Of a stretch of 64,000 nucleotides of DNA, positions 24,118 to 33,503 are shown piece after piece. How positions within the stretch are numbered: position 1 is the stretch's first letter; each line of letters opens with the position of its first letter. Source of the stretch: Pseudomonas fluorescens (GTDB taxonomy: Bacteria; Pseudomonadota; Gammaproteobacteria; Pseudomonadales; Pseudomonadaceae); the NCBI RefSeq assembly GCF_018614655.1, contig NZ_JAGGOG010000021.1, positions 1 to 64,000 on the forward strand. Direction: 5' to 3'. The notes below the pieces were generated by a model. The model was not told where the DNA came from. It saw only the letters and a program-made list of their open reading frames with translations, and searched no databases. The position numbers and the translations under genes were made by a program.

Positions 24118-26526
24118 TCAGTCGCGCATCGGCCCTGGCGCGATCACTTCGCGCGAGCCGTTGGTGTTCATGGACGTCACCACCCCGGCCATTTCCATGG
24201 CTTCGATCATACGGGCGGCGCGGTTGTAGCCAATCTTCAGTTTGCGCTGCACGGCGGAGATCGAGGCGCGACGACTTTCCAGGACAAATTGTACCGCTTC
24301 GTCATAAAGGGCGTCGGTTTCAGCATCATCGTCACCACCGCCGCTGCCACCATCGAAGCCGCTACCGGCCTCTTCGACGCCGGCGAGGATGTCGTCGTTG
24401 TATTCCGGTGCGCCGCGCAGTTTCCAGGCTTCCACCACACGGTGTACTTCATCATCGGACACAAAGGCGCCGTGAACCCGGATCGGCAGGCTGGTTCCCG
24501 GCGGCATGTAGAGCATGTCACCGTGGCCCAGCAATTGTTCGGCACCACCTTGGTCGATGATGGTCCGCGAGTCGATCTTGCTCGACACCTGGAACGCCAT
24601 ACGGGTCGGGATGTTGGCCTTGATCAGGCCGGTGATCACGTCCACCGACGGACGCTGGGTGGCGAGAATCAAGTGGATACCGGCCGCACGCGCCTTCTGG
24701 GCAATACGCGCGATCAGCTCTTCAACCTTCTTGCCCACGATCATCATCATGTCGGCGAATTCGTCGACCACCACCACGATGGTCGGCAGTTTGGTCAGCA
24801 ACGGCGCTTCGTCGTGAATGCTTTCGCGCTTGTACAGCGGATCGGTCAGCGGCGTACCGGCGTCCTGGGCTTCCTTGACCTTGGCGTTGAAGCCGGAAAG
24901 GTTACGTACACCCATCTTCGCCATCAGCTTGTAGCGTCGCTCCATCTCGGCGACGCTCCAGCGCAGGGCGTTGGCGGCGTCCTTCATGTCGGTCACGACC
25001 GGGCACAGCAGATGCGGGATGCCTTCGTAGATCGACAGCTCAAGCATCTTCGGGTCGATCATGATCAGCTTGGCGTCTTCCGGGCCTGACTTGAACAGGA
25101 TCGACAGGATCATCGCGTTCACGCCCACCGACTTACCCGAGCCCGTGGTACCGGCCACCAGCAAGTGAGGCATTTTCGCCAAATCGGTGATCACCGGCTT
25201 GCCGCCGATATCATGACCCAGGGCCAAGGTAACCGGAGACTTGAAGTTGTCATATTCCGGGGTCGACAGCACTTCGGAGAAGCGCACGATCTGGCGGTCT
25301 TCGTTAGGAATCTCGATGCCGACAGTGGTCTTGCCGGGAATCACTTCCACCACCCGCACACTGGTCACGGCCAGGGAACGCGCCAAATCCTTGGCCAGAT
25401 TGGAAATGCGGCTGACCTTGACGCCGGCGGCCGGCTGGATTTCGTAACGGGTAATCACCGGGCCGGGGTGGATCGAGTCCACCGAGACTTCGACACCGAA
25501 CTCCTTGAGTTTGATTTCCAGCAAGTGGCCGACGGCCGCCAGGGACTCAGGGGAATAGTTGAGTTGTTTCTTTTCAGCCGGGTCAAGAATCGAAATCGGC
25601 GGCAAGGTGCCTTCCACCGCACTGTCGACAAACAGTGGTGCCTGCTTCTCTTTCTGTACGCGCTTGCTTTGCTCCGGCGCCTTGGTGGGCACAGGGGCAA
25701 TCACCGGCGGGACTTGTTTCTCGCGGTCGGACATGTGCTTGGTCAGGGCCTGCTCGCGTTCGATCAGGCGCTCCTTGACCTTGGCTTGCTCGCGACGGTC
25801 CGGCGTGCTCGGCGCCACGACTTCGTTGACGCGTGTGTCGACCTCACGCAGTTGCGCAACCATCCGCTTGCGATCAACACGGGCCGACCACCAACGGTTG
25901 GCCGCGCCCTGAAACAGCTCGAACAGGTCGAGGGTAATCTTGCCGGTCACGTCCATGACCTTGAACCAGGACAGATCGGTAAACACCGTCAAGCCGAACA
26001 GGAACAAGGCGATGAACATCAGGGTGCTGCCCTGGATATTCAGGGACCTGCGGGCCAGGTCGCCCAGGCTCTCACCCAGGGCACCGCCCGCGCCCGCCGG
26101 CAAACCGGTGGGTGCATGGAAATGGATATGCGCCAGCGCCGCGCCCGACAACACCAGGAACACCAGGCCGATCAGCCGCCAGGAAAACAGCCAGCCGCTC
26201 CACTGCCATGGTTCATGACGCTGACGGAAGATCTGCCAGGTCTTGATGGCCAACAGCAACGGGAAGATATAGGCGAAGTAGCCCAGGATCATGAACAGGA
26301 TATCGGCGCTGTAGGAGCCGGCAGGACCGCCGAAGTTCTGCACATCTTCGATCTTGCTGTTGTGGCTCCAGCCCGGATCATCCTTGCCATAGGTCAGCAA
26401 GGCCATCATCAAGAACAGGCACAAGGCGCCAATGGCGATGAGTGCGCCCTCCTTGAGCCGGTAGTGCAGATGCTGGCGCCAGGCCGGAACTACTACTGTT
26501 TTAGGTGTTGCGGCGGATTTCTTCAA
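24118..26526 (-). CDS. ftsK: DNA translocase FtsK
   Basis: 802 residues. Four N-terminal transmembrane helices (to about residue 190) anchor it at the septum; a Glu/Lys/Pro-rich linker follows (about 220-320). The motor has Walker A AGTTGSGKSVGVNAM and Walker B VVVVDEFADMM. The C-terminal gamma winged helix (from about 740: YDEAVQFVLESRRASISAVQRK ... YNRAARMIEAME) reads KOPS and activates XerCD at dif. The start is TTG at 26526, with AGGAAAAG upstream; the linker is shorter than in E. coli, as usual in Pseudomonas. Confidence 0.96.
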   Translation of the reverse strand: MKKSAATPKTVVVPAWRQHLHYRLKEGALIAIGALCLFLMMALLTYGKDDPGWSHNSKIEDVQNFGGPAGSYSADILFMILGYFAYIFPLLLAIKTWQIFRQRHEPWQWSGWLFSWRLIGLVFLVLSGAALAHIHFHAPTGLPAGAGGALGESLGDLARRSLNIQGSTLMFIALFLFGLTVFTDLSWFKVMDVTGKITLDLFELFQGAANRWWSARVDRKRMVAQLREVDTRVNEVVAPSTPDRREQAKVKERLIEREQALTKHMSDREKQVPPVIAPVPTKAPEQSKRVQKEKQAPLFVDSAVEGTLPPISILDPAEKKQLNYSPESLAAVGHLLEIKLKEFGVEVSVDSIHPGPVITRYEIQPAAGVKVSRISNLAKDLARSLAVTSVRVVEVIPGKTTVGIEIPNEDRQIVRFSEVLSTPEYDNFKSPVTLALGHDIGGKPVITDLAKMPHLLVAGTTGSGKSVGVNAMILSILFKSGPEDAKLIMIDPKMLELSIYEGIPHLLCPVVTDMKDAANALRWSVAEMERRYKLMAKMGVRNLSGFNAKVKEAQDAGTPLTDPLYKRESIHDEAPLLTKLPTIVVVVDEFADMMMIVGKKVEELIARIAQKARAAGIHLILATQRPSVDVITGLIKANIPTRMAFQVSSKIDSRTIIDQGGAEQLLGHGDMLYMPPGTSLPIRVHGAFVSDDEVHRVVEAWKLRGAPEYNDDILAGVEEAGSGFDGGSGGGDDDAETDALYDEAVQFVLESRRASISAVQRKLKIGYNRAARMIEAMEMAGVVTSMNTNGSREVIAPGPMRD

Positions 26527-26796
26527 AACGGGTCTTTTCCTGCGCCTTTAGCGCGTCCATCTGTTGAATGACTACAAAACACTGCTCAATCCGAGCAGGT
26601 AAAAAATGAACAAGTGTTGATGAAACTACTTTTAACACTCTGTGACTGATTCATGAAACGTCGATAGCGCCTGAATCGCCGCATTGTACGGGTTTGTGTG
26701 CCCGTTGCCACGCCGTAAGCCTGCGTAATGCAGCATAGCCAAAAGCCTATCGCTTGGCGCTCAATTTGAGCATGCATTGTCTTTGCTGACAAAGGC
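26527..26796. other. Gene-free stretch upstream of ftsK
   Basis: About 270 bases that should hold the ftsK promoter. I see no convincing gene and no recognisable trxB remnant, although P. aeruginosa has trxB here. A small stem (CTGCTC ... GAGCAG near 26580-26601) is the only structure noted. Confidence 0.4.
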
Positions 26797-26973
26797 TTAT
26801 GAGCTGTTTTTAGCAATCCAGGCTAGCTTGACGACAACCGGACGCTCCTTGAACCCGATTACGACCATGCCCCCGCGATAGAGTTGCAAAAACGCCCATT
26901 GATGTTCGGGCTGGCCCCCAAGCGTTTCGTCGACAATAATCAGTGTTCTTGAGATGGGCTTTACACCTGTCAC
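26797..26973 (-). CDS. Hypothetical 58-residue protein divergent from aat
   Basis: Frame from a GTG at 26973 with a GGGGAGGGGA purine-rich site just upstream. The sequence (MTGVKPISRTLIIVDETLGGQ ... GGMVVIGFKERPVVVKLAWIAKNSS) has the composition of a real beta-strand-rich protein, not of a shadow frame. No family recognised. It lies where trxB is usually found but shows no TrxB resemblance. Confidence 0.45.
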   Translation of the reverse strand: MTGVKPISRTLIIVDETLGGQPEHQWAFLQLYRGGMVVIGFKERPVVVKLAWIAKNSS

Positions 26974-27002
26974 TCCCCTCCCCTTCCATAAGCCTGGATG
27001 CC

Positions 27003-27683
27003 ATGCTGACCTGGTTGCAACGCAACACCCTGACTTTCCCGCCGCTGACAAAAGCCATGCGTGAACCCAACGGCTTGCTCGCCGCCGGTGGCGATCTGTC
27101 CGCCGACCGACTGATCCAGGCCTATCGCCACGGCTGCTTCCCTTGGTTTTCGGAAGGCCAGCCGATTCTCTGGTGGTCGCCAGACCCGCGCACCGTGCTG
27201 TTCCCCGCCGAGCTGCATGTTTCCCGCAGCCTGGGCAAGCTGCTGCGCCAGCAGCGCTACGAGGTGACTTTCGACCAGGATTTCGCCGCCGTCATCCAGG
27301 CCTGCGCTGCGCCGCGCAGCTACGCTGACGGCACCTGGATCACCGAGGCCATGCAGAGTGCCTACTTGCAACTGCATCGCCGGGGCTATGCGCACTCGGT
27401 GGAAGTCTGGGATCAGGGCGAGTTGGTGGGCGGGCTCTACGGCCTGGCCATGGGCCAGTTGTTTTTTGGCGAGTCGATGTTCAGCCGCGCCGACAACGCG
27501 TCGAAACTCGGCTTCGTCACATTGGTCAAACAATTGCAGGCCTGGGGCTTTGTACTGATCGACTGCCAGATGCCCACCGATCACCTGCACAGCCTCGGCG
27601 CCCGCGCCATACCTCGCAGCGATTTTGCTGACTATCTTCGCGACCATCTGGACCAACCCAGCGCTGCACCGTGGGTTTCCTAG
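27003..27683 (+). CDS. aat: Leucyl/phenylalanyl-tRNA-protein transferase
   Basis: 226 residues. Family stretches: EPNGLLAAGGDLSADRLIQAYRHGCFPWF (about 20-48), WWSPDPRTVL, GTWITEAMQSAYLQLHRRGYAHSVEVW and GGLYGLAMGQLFFGESMFS. It adds Leu or Phe from tRNA to proteins with N-terminal Arg/Lys, making N-degrons read by ClpS. First gene of aat-bpt-infA. ATG at 27003 is the first start in frame that matches the family. Confidence 0.95.
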   Translation: MLTWLQRNTLTFPPLTKAMREPNGLLAAGGDLSADRLIQAYRHGCFPWFSEGQPILWWSPDPRTVLFPAELHVSRSLGKLLRQQRYEVTFDQDFAAVIQACAAPRSYADGTWITEAMQSAYLQLHRRGYAHSVEVWDQGELVGGLYGLAMGQLFFGESMFSRADNASKLGFVTLVKQLQAWGFVLIDCQMPTDHLHSLGARAIPRSDFADYLRDHLDQPSAAPWVS

Positions 27684-27738
27684 GCGACTTCCTCGCACCT
27701 GGCTTACACTTATTTCAAAGCTTATCCGAGGGTTGATC

Positions 27739-28446
27739 ATGACCGAGCTGGCGCGTTTGAAGTTTTATGCCACTCAACCCCACTCTTGCAGCTATCTGCC
27801 CGATGAGCAGGCCACCACGCTGTTCCTCGATCCCAGCCAGCCAATGGACGTGCATGTGTATGCCGATTTATCGGAAATGGGTTTTCGGCGCAGTGGCGAC
27901 CATCTCTACCGGCCTCATTGCCAGAACTGCAACGCTTGCGTGCCGGCGCGCATCCCGGTGGCGCAGTTCCTGCCGGACCGTAATCAGAAGCGCATCCTCA
28001 AGCGCAACGCCGACCTGACGGTGACACCGGCAAAACCGGGCTTCAGCGAAGAATACTTCAATCTCTACCAGCGCTATATCGAACAACGCCATGCCGACGG
28101 CGATATGTTTCCGCCCAGCCGCGATCAGTTTTCCACCTTCCTGGTGCGCGACCTGCCGTTCTCGCGCTTCTACGAATTCCGCCTCGAGGGACGACTGCTG
28201 GCGGTAGCCGTCACCGACTTGCTGCCCAACGGTTTATCTGCGGTGTACACCTTTTACGAACCCGCCGAAGAACGCCGCAGCCTGGGACGCTTTGCGATCC
28301 TCTGGCAAATCGGCGAAGCCATACGGCTGGAACTGGAAGCGGTGTACCTCGGATATTGGATCAAGAACTGCAAAAAGATGAACTACAAGACCCAATATCG
28401 GCCCATTGAACTGCTGATTAATCAAAGATGGGTCACCTTGAACTAG
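27739..28446 (+). CDS. bpt: Aspartate/glutamate leucyltransferase (Ate/Bpt family)
   Basis: 235 residues. The N-terminal ATE domain carries the conserved cysteines ([19 protein letters not shown]), and the C-terminal GNAT-like domain has [20 protein letters not shown] and [20 protein letters not shown]. In gammaproteobacteria this enzyme transfers Leu to N-terminal Asp/Glu. It lies 55 bases after aat, so both N-degron-generating enzymes are in one operon, close to clpS and clpA. Confidence 0.95.
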
Positions 28447-28546
28447 AACCCCTTGGCTTAAACCCCATTTTTCGGGCACAATGCACGCCGCTTTTGCCTG
28501 GCGCAGTTGCACCGGGCCATTCATTGGATACCGAGGGCTTTACTGC

Positions 28547-28765
28547 ATGTCGAAAGAAGACAGCTTCGAAATGGAAGGCACTGTCGTCGACACCCTGCCC
28601 AACACCATGTTTCGCGTGGAGTTGGAAAATGGGCACGTCGTAACCGCGCATATCTCCGGCAAGATGCGCAAGAACTACATTCGTATTCTTACCGGTGACA
28701 AAGTGCGCGTCGAGCTGACGCCCTATGACTTGAGCAAAGGGCGCATCACTTACCGCGCTCGTTAA
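28547..28765 (+). CDS. infA: Translation initiation factor IF-1
   Basis: 72 residues, the canonical length, with one OB-fold: [22 protein letters not shown] and [19 protein letters not shown]. Binds the 30S A site with IF-2 and IF-3. A strong terminator follows directly. Confidence 0.98.
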
Positions 28766-28777
28766 GCAAGTCAATAC

Positions 28778-28805
28778 AAAACGCCCGGTTATGCCGGGCG
28801 TTTTT
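28778..28805 (+). terminator. Terminator after infA
   Basis: ACGCCCGG, TTAT loop, CCGGGCGT followed by T5. Confidence 0.92.
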
Positions 28806-28824
28806 GTTTGGGCACTATTTATCA

Positions 28825-28916
28825 GTGTGGGAGCGGGTTTGCTCGCGAATGCGGAGTGCCAGCCTCCAAATATATTGGCTGACCCACCGTATTCGCGATG
28901 CGAGCCCGCTCCCACA
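28825..28916. repeat. REPIN between infA and clpA
   Basis: Imperfect inverted arms GTGGGAGCGGGTTTGCTCGCGAAT (from 28826) and ATTCGCGATGCGAGCCCGCTCCCAC (from 28891) around about 40 bases. A different REP class from the one at 18.9 kb. Confidence 0.85.
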
Positions 28917-28935
28917 TTGGTTTTGTAGTGTATTC

Positions 28936-28977
28936 AACACAGCAAAAAGGCGCCTCTCGGCGCCTTTTTGCTGTGTT
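28936..28977. terminator. Perfect 19-bp hairpin, terminator of clpA
   Basis: AACACAGCAAAAAGGCGCC pairs perfectly with its complement across a TCTC loop; T-runs occur on both strands, so it can end transcription in both directions. It lies just after the clpA stop on the minus strand. Confidence 0.85.
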
Positions 28978-28988
28978 GCGATCAGCTA

Positions 28989-31259
28989 TCAGGCCATTTC
29001 AGCCGTGGTTTCGAAGTCGAAGGTCAGTTCGCCATCCTTCAGATCGATATGCACCACGCCACCATGGTCGGACAGTTCGCCAAAGAGGATCTCCTCAGCC
29101 AGCGGACGCTTGATCTTGTCCTGGATCAGACGAGCCATCGGCCGCGCGCCCATTGCTGCGTCGTAACCACCCTCTGCCAGCCAGCCGCGCGCCGCCTCCG
29201 TCACTTCCAGCTGCACGCGCTTGTCTTCCAACTGCGCTTGAAGCTCGGTAAGGAACTTGTCCACCACGCTTTTGATAACCTCATGACTGAGGCGACCAAA
29301 CTGGATAATGGTGTCCAGACGGTTACGGAATTCCGGCGTAAAGCTCTTCTTGATCACTTCCATGGCGTCGGAAGAGTGATCCTGATGAGTAAAGCCGATG
29401 GAAGCCCGTGCAGCCGTTTCGGCACCGGCGTTGGTGGTCATGATCACGATCACATTGCGGAAATCCGCCTTGCGCCCGTTGTTGTCGGTCAAGGTCCCGT
29501 GATCCATGACCTGCAGCAGCAGGTTGAAGACTTCCGGGTGAGCCTTCTCGATTTCATCGAGCAACAATACGCAATGCGGTTGCTTGGTGATCGCTTCGGT
29601 CAACAGGCCACCCTGGTCGAAACCGACATAGCCCGGAGGCGCACCGATCAGGCGCGACACGGTGTGGCGCTCCATGTACTCGGACATGTCGAAACGCACC
29701 AGTTCGATGCCCATGGCCTTGGCCAACTGCCGTGCCGCTTCGGTCTTGCCGACGCCCGTAGGGCCTGCGAACAGGAACGAACCGACCGGTTTGTCCGGCG
29801 ACTTGAGGCCGGCCCGGGACAGCTTGATCGCGGTCGACAACGAATCGATGGCCGCATCCTGGCCAAACACGGTCAGCTTGAGGTCACGCTCCAGGTTACG
29901 CAGCAGCTCCTTGTCGGAACTGGTGACGTGTTTCGGCGGAATCCGCGCGATTTTCGCCACGATGTCCTCGACCTGAGGCACGTCGATGCGTTTCACACGC
30001 TTCTCTACCGGTTGCAGGCGCTGGTAGGCCCCTGCTTCGTCGATCACGTCGATGGCCTTGTCCGGCATGTGCCGGTCATTGATATAGCGCGACGCCAGCT
30101 CGGCAGCCGCACGCAACGCCTCATCGGTGTATTCGATGCCGTGGTGCGCTTCGAAACGGCCTTTGAGCCCGCGCAGAATGCCGATGGTGTCTTCCACCGA
30201 AGGCTCGGACACGTCAACTTTCTGGAAGCGGCGCGCCAGGGCGCGATCTTTCTCGAAGATCCCGCGAAATTCCTGGAACGTGGTCGAACCGATGCAGCGG
30301 ATATCACCCGACGACAACAAAGGCTTGAGCAGGTTAGAGGCATCCATCACCCCACCGGAAGCCGCGCCGGCACCGATGATGGTATGAATCTCATCGATGA
30401 ACAGGATCGCCTGCGGGCGTTTTTTCAGCTCGCCGAGCAACGCCTTGAAGCGCTTCTCGAAGTCGCCACGGTACTTGGTACCGGCCAGCAAGGCACCGAG
30501 ATCAAGGGAGTAGACGACGCTATTGGCCAACAGGTCCGGCACCTGGTTATCAACGATGCGCTTGGCCAGGCCTTCGGCAATCGCGGTTTTACCCACGCCT
30601 GCCTCGCCCACCAACAGTGGGTTATTCTTGCGACGACGGGCCAGGATCTGTGCCACGCGCTCGACTTCTAGCTCGCGCCCCACCAGCGGATCAATCCGCC
30701 CCTGGCGCGCCAGTTCATTGAGGTTGCTGGCATAGGCATCCAGCGGGTTGCTTGAAGAAGAAGACTCACCGCCCTCGTCATCCTGCATATCCTGCTCACC
30801 CTCGGAATGATCGCCATGCCCTGGCACTTTCGAGATACCGTGGGCGATGTAATTGACGACATCAATGCGGGCAACGCTCTGCTGCTTGAGCAGGAACACC
30901 GCCTGGCTTTCCTGCTCGCTGAAGATTGCAACGAGCACGTTGGCGCCCGTGACTTCGCGTTTGCCGGAGCTCTGTACGTGAAAGACAGCACGCTGCAGTA
31001 CCCGCTGGAAGCCCAGGGTTGGCTGGGTTTCGCGGTCCTCATCATGGACGGGGATCAATGGCGTGGTGGAGTCGATAAACTCCTGCAGGTCATGCTTGAG
31101 CTTTTCAAGGTTGGCGCCGCACGCACGCAACACGGTGGCGGCAGCTTCGTTATCCAAAAGTGCCAGCAGCAGGTGCTCGACGGTCATGAATTCATGACGT
31201 TTCGAGCGAGCCTCCTTGAAGGCAAGATTGAGGGTGACTTCGAGCTCGCGGTTTAACAT
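28989..31259 (-). CDS. clpA: ClpA, ATPase subunit of the ClpAP protease
   Basis: 756 residues. The N-domain (1-140) binds ClpS. AAA-1 has Walker A GEAGVGKTAIAEG (about 213) and Walker B AILFIDEIH; AAA-2 has GPTGVGKTEAAR (about 493) and VLLLDEIEKAHPEVFN. An acidic Ser-rich linker lies at about 155-175. It unfolds substrates into ClpP (not in this window). Located 29 bases after clpS; regulated with it by operon structure. Confidence 0.97.
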   Translation of the reverse strand: MLNRELEVTLNLAFKEARSKRHEFMTVEHLLLALLDNEAAATVLRACGANLEKLKHDLQEFIDSTTPLIPVHDEDRETQPTLGFQRVLQRAVFHVQSSGKREVTGANVLVAIFSEQESQAVFLLKQQSVARIDVVNYIAHGISKVPGHGDHSEGEQDMQDDEGGESSSSSNPLDAYASNLNELARQGRIDPLVGRELEVERVAQILARRRKNNPLLVGEAGVGKTAIAEGLAKRIVDNQVPDLLANSVVYSLDLGALLAGTKYRGDFEKRFKALLGELKKRPQAILFIDEIHTIIGAGAASGGVMDASNLLKPLLSSGDIRCIGSTTFQEFRGIFEKDRALARRFQKVDVSEPSVEDTIGILRGLKGRFEAHHGIEYTDEALRAAAELASRYINDRHMPDKAIDVIDEAGAYQRLQPVEKRVKRIDVPQVEDIVAKIARIPPKHVTSSDKELLRNLERDLKLTVFGQDAAIDSLSTAIKLSRAGLKSPDKPVGSFLFAGPTGVGKTEAARQLAKAMGIELVRFDMSEYMERHTVSRLIGAPPGYVGFDQGGLLTEAITKQPHCVLLLDEIEKAHPEVFNLLLQVMDHGTLTDNNGRKADFRNVIVIMTTNAGAETAARASIGFTHQDHSSDAMEVIKKSFTPEFRNRLDTIIQFGRLSHEVIKSVVDKFLTELQAQLEDKRVQLEVTEAARGWLAEGGYDAAMGARPMARLIQDKIKRPLAEEILFGELSDHGGVVHIDLKDGELTFDFETTAEMA

Positions 31260-31288
31260 AGCTTCACCTCATACCCAAGTGGTCGGAG

Positions 31289-31678
31289 TTAACCGTCCTT
31301 CTCGATTTCACAGAGTAGCGGATGCTGGCTTTCCCTGGCGTACTGGTTGACCTGCATGGCCTTTGTCTCGGCGATGTCGCGGGTAAACACTCCACATACT
31401 GCCCGTCCTTCTGTGTGAACGGCCAGCATTACCTTGGTCGCCAACTCGCGGTTCAGGTTAAAAAACACCTCGAGCACTTCGACGACGAAATCCATCGGTG
31501 TGTAGTCATCATTAAACAAAACCACCTTGTACATCGGTGGCGCCTGTAAAGCAGGCTTGGCCTCCTGAACAGCAATGCCTGCAGAACCGTCGTCTTCTTG
31601 TTGGCCATCCGGGTGATCCTGATGAAGAGTCGGGCGATCCTGATTGAATGTTAGTCGAATCTGGCTGATTGCATGCAT
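31289..31678 (-). CDS. clpS: ClpS adaptor (N-recognin)
   Basis: 129 residues. A disordered Asp/Gln-rich N-terminal extension (about 1-45) precedes the folded domain: YKVVLFNDDYTPMDFVVEVL, and MLAVHTEGRAVCGVFTRDIAETK, which forms the N-degron pocket. It delivers Leu/Phe-tagged proteins made by Aat and Bpt to ClpA. The extension is slightly longer than in E. coli. First gene of clpSA. Confidence 0.95.
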   Translation of the reverse strand: MHAISQIRLTFNQDRPTLHQDHPDGQQEDDGSAGIAVQEAKPALQAPPMYKVVLFNDDYTPMDFVVEVLEVFFNLNRELATKVMLAVHTEGRAVCGVFTRDIAETKAMQVNQYARESQHPLLCEIEKDG

Positions 31679-31902
31679 GGAAAGAAAGGTTCGTCAGTTG
31701 TGCGAATACAGTGGTGGGGGCGACCTGTCAGAATTTCAACTCCGACCGATTGGTCACCTTGACTATCGGCAAAACGGTGTTACAACCAATAGAACCCACA
31801 GTGGGTAAAAAAGGTCCGCGCAGTCAACCTTATTTATTCGGGTTAGGACGGATAAACTGGATGATACTCCAGTGATGGAGTCTGGTGCAGAGGGATATGG
31901 GC

Positions 31903-32163
31903 ATGGTAAGCGGTAAGGTCAAGTGGTTCAATAATGCCAAGGGTTACGGCTTCGTCGTCGAAGACGGCAAGAGTGACGACCTTTTTGCGCATTACTCGAC
32001 AATCAATATGGATGGCTACAAGACGCTGAAAGCAGGCCAGGAGGTTTCCTTTGATATCATCCAGGGACCAAAGGGCTTGCATGCGGTGAATATCAGCGCT
32101 CCAGTCAGTATCAGCAAAACCAAAGATAGCATTGCTCAAAAACCAAAAGAGCAACTGGCCTGA
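31903..32163 (+). CDS. cspD: Cold-shock-domain protein CspD
   Basis: 86 residues. RNP1 (KGYGFVV) and RNP2 (DLFAHYS) motifs and the start MVSGKVKWFNNAKGYGF identify a CspD-type single-strand binding protein, in E. coli a replication inhibitor of stationary phase. The ATG at 31903 is chosen for AGAGG 8-9 bases upstream; earlier in-frame ATG and GTG codons have poor spacing. The divergent pairing with clpS is conserved. Confidence 0.93.
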   Translation: MVSGKVKWFNNAKGYGFVVEDGKSDDLFAHYSTINMDGYKTLKAGQEVSFDIIQGPKGLHAVNISAPVSISKTKDSIAQKPKEQLA

Positions 32164-32191
32164 CCCGCCACTGAGCAAGCGACCGGAATAA

Positions 32192-32229
32192 AAAAACGGC
32201 CATCCCGAATCATCAGGATGGCCGTTTTT
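32192..32229. terminator. Bidirectional terminator between cspD and icd
   Basis: AAAAACGGCCATCC, nine-base loop, GGATGGCCGTTTTT; serves both convergent genes. Confidence 0.92.
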
Positions 32230-32246
32230 ATTGGCCGATTATCCGC

Positions 32247-33503
32247 TTACATATGCGAAATCAGCGCATCCCCAAACGCTGACGAAGACAGCAACTTGGC
32301 CCCATCCATCAGACGGTGGAAGTCATACGTCACGGTCTTGGCAGAGATCGCACCGTTGGTGCCCTTGATGATCAGGTCGGCCGCTTCGGTCCAACCCATG
32401 TGCCGCAGCATCATTTCCGCCGACAGAATCAGCGAACCCGGGTTGACTTGGTCCTTGCCGGCATATTTCGGTGCGGTACCGTGGGTGGCCTCGAACATGG
32501 CTACGGTGTCGGACAGGTTGGCACCCGGCGCAATACCGATACCGCCCACTTCCGCCGCCAGGGCGTCAGACAGGTAGTCACCGTTAAGGTTGAGGGTGGC
32601 AATCACGTCGTATTCGGCCGGGCGCAGCAGGATCTGCTGGAGCATGGCGTCGGCGATGGCGTCCTTGACCACGACATTCTTGCCGGTACGCGGGTTCTTG
32701 AACTGCATCCACGGGCCGCCATCGAGCAGGGTTGCGCCGAACTCTTGCGCCGCCACTTCATAGGCCCATTCCTTGAAGGCACCTTCGGTGAACTTCATGA
32801 TGTTGCCTTTGTGCACGATGGTCAGCGAGTCACGGTCGTTATCGACCACATACTGCAGAGCCTTGCGCGCTAAACGCTTGGTGCCTTCCAGGGACACCGG
32901 CTTGACGCCGATCCCGCAATTCTCGTCGAAACGGATCTTGGTGACGCCCATTTCCTCTTTAAGGAACTTGATGACCTTGATCGCTTCCGGGGAACCGGCT
33001 TTCCACTCGATGCCCGCGTAAATATCTTCGGAGTTCTCACGAAAGATGGTCATGTCGACATCACCGGGCTTCTTGACCGGGCTCGGCACGCCTTCGAACC
33101 AGCGCACCGGGCGCAGGCACACATACAGGTCAAGCTGCTGACGCAGGGCCACGTTCAGCGAACGAATACCGCCACCGACAGGGGTGGTCAACGGGCCCTT
33201 GATGGAAACCACATAATCTTTGACCGCATCCAGGGTTTCCTGAGGCAGCCAGGTGTCCTGGTCGTAAACTTGAGTCGCCTTCTCGCCGGCATAAACCTCC
33301 ATCCAGGAAATCTTGCGCTTGCCGCCGTAAGCCTTGTTAACAGCTGCATCGACAACCTTGATCATGACCGGGCTGATGTCGACGCCAATACCGTCACCTT
33401 CAATGAAGGGAATGATCGGGTTGTCAGGAACATTGAGAGAATGGTCTGCATTGACGGTGATTTTGTCGCCGACTGCCGGAACCTGAATCTTCTTGTATCC
33501 CAT
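32247..33503 (-). CDS. icd: Isocitrate dehydrogenase, NADP-dependent, homodimeric
   Basis: 418 residues from the ATG at 33503 (MGYKKIQVPAVGDKI), matching the family start; a longer frame upstream is noise. Active-site loop GGGIRSLNVALRQQLDLYVCLRPVRWF contains Ser115, the site that AceK phosphorylates in enterics. NLNGDYLSDALAAEVGGIGIAPGANL and FEATHGTAPKYAGKDQVNP are the metal and cofactor signatures. It competes with AceA for isocitrate. Divergent from the unrelated monomeric enzyme idh. Confidence 0.96.
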   Translation of the reverse strand: MGYKKIQVPAVGDKITVNADHSLNVPDNPIIPFIEGDGIGVDISPVMIKVVDAAVNKAYGGKRKISWMEVYAGEKATQVYDQDTWLPQETLDAVKDYVVSIKGPLTTPVGGGIRSLNVALRQQLDLYVCLRPVRWFEGVPSPVKKPGDVDMTIFRENSEDIYAGIEWKAGSPEAIKVIKFLKEEMGVTKIRFDENCGIGVKPVSLEGTKRLARKALQYVVDNDRDSLTIVHKGNIMKFTEGAFKEWAYEVAAQEFGATLLDGGPWMQFKNPRTGKNVVVKDAIADAMLQQILLRPAEYDVIATLNLNGDYLSDALAAEVGGIGIAPGANLSDTVAMFEATHGTAPKYAGKDQVNPGSLILSAEMMLRHMGWTEAADLIIKGTNGAISAKTVTYDFHRLMDGAKLLSSSAFGDALISHM

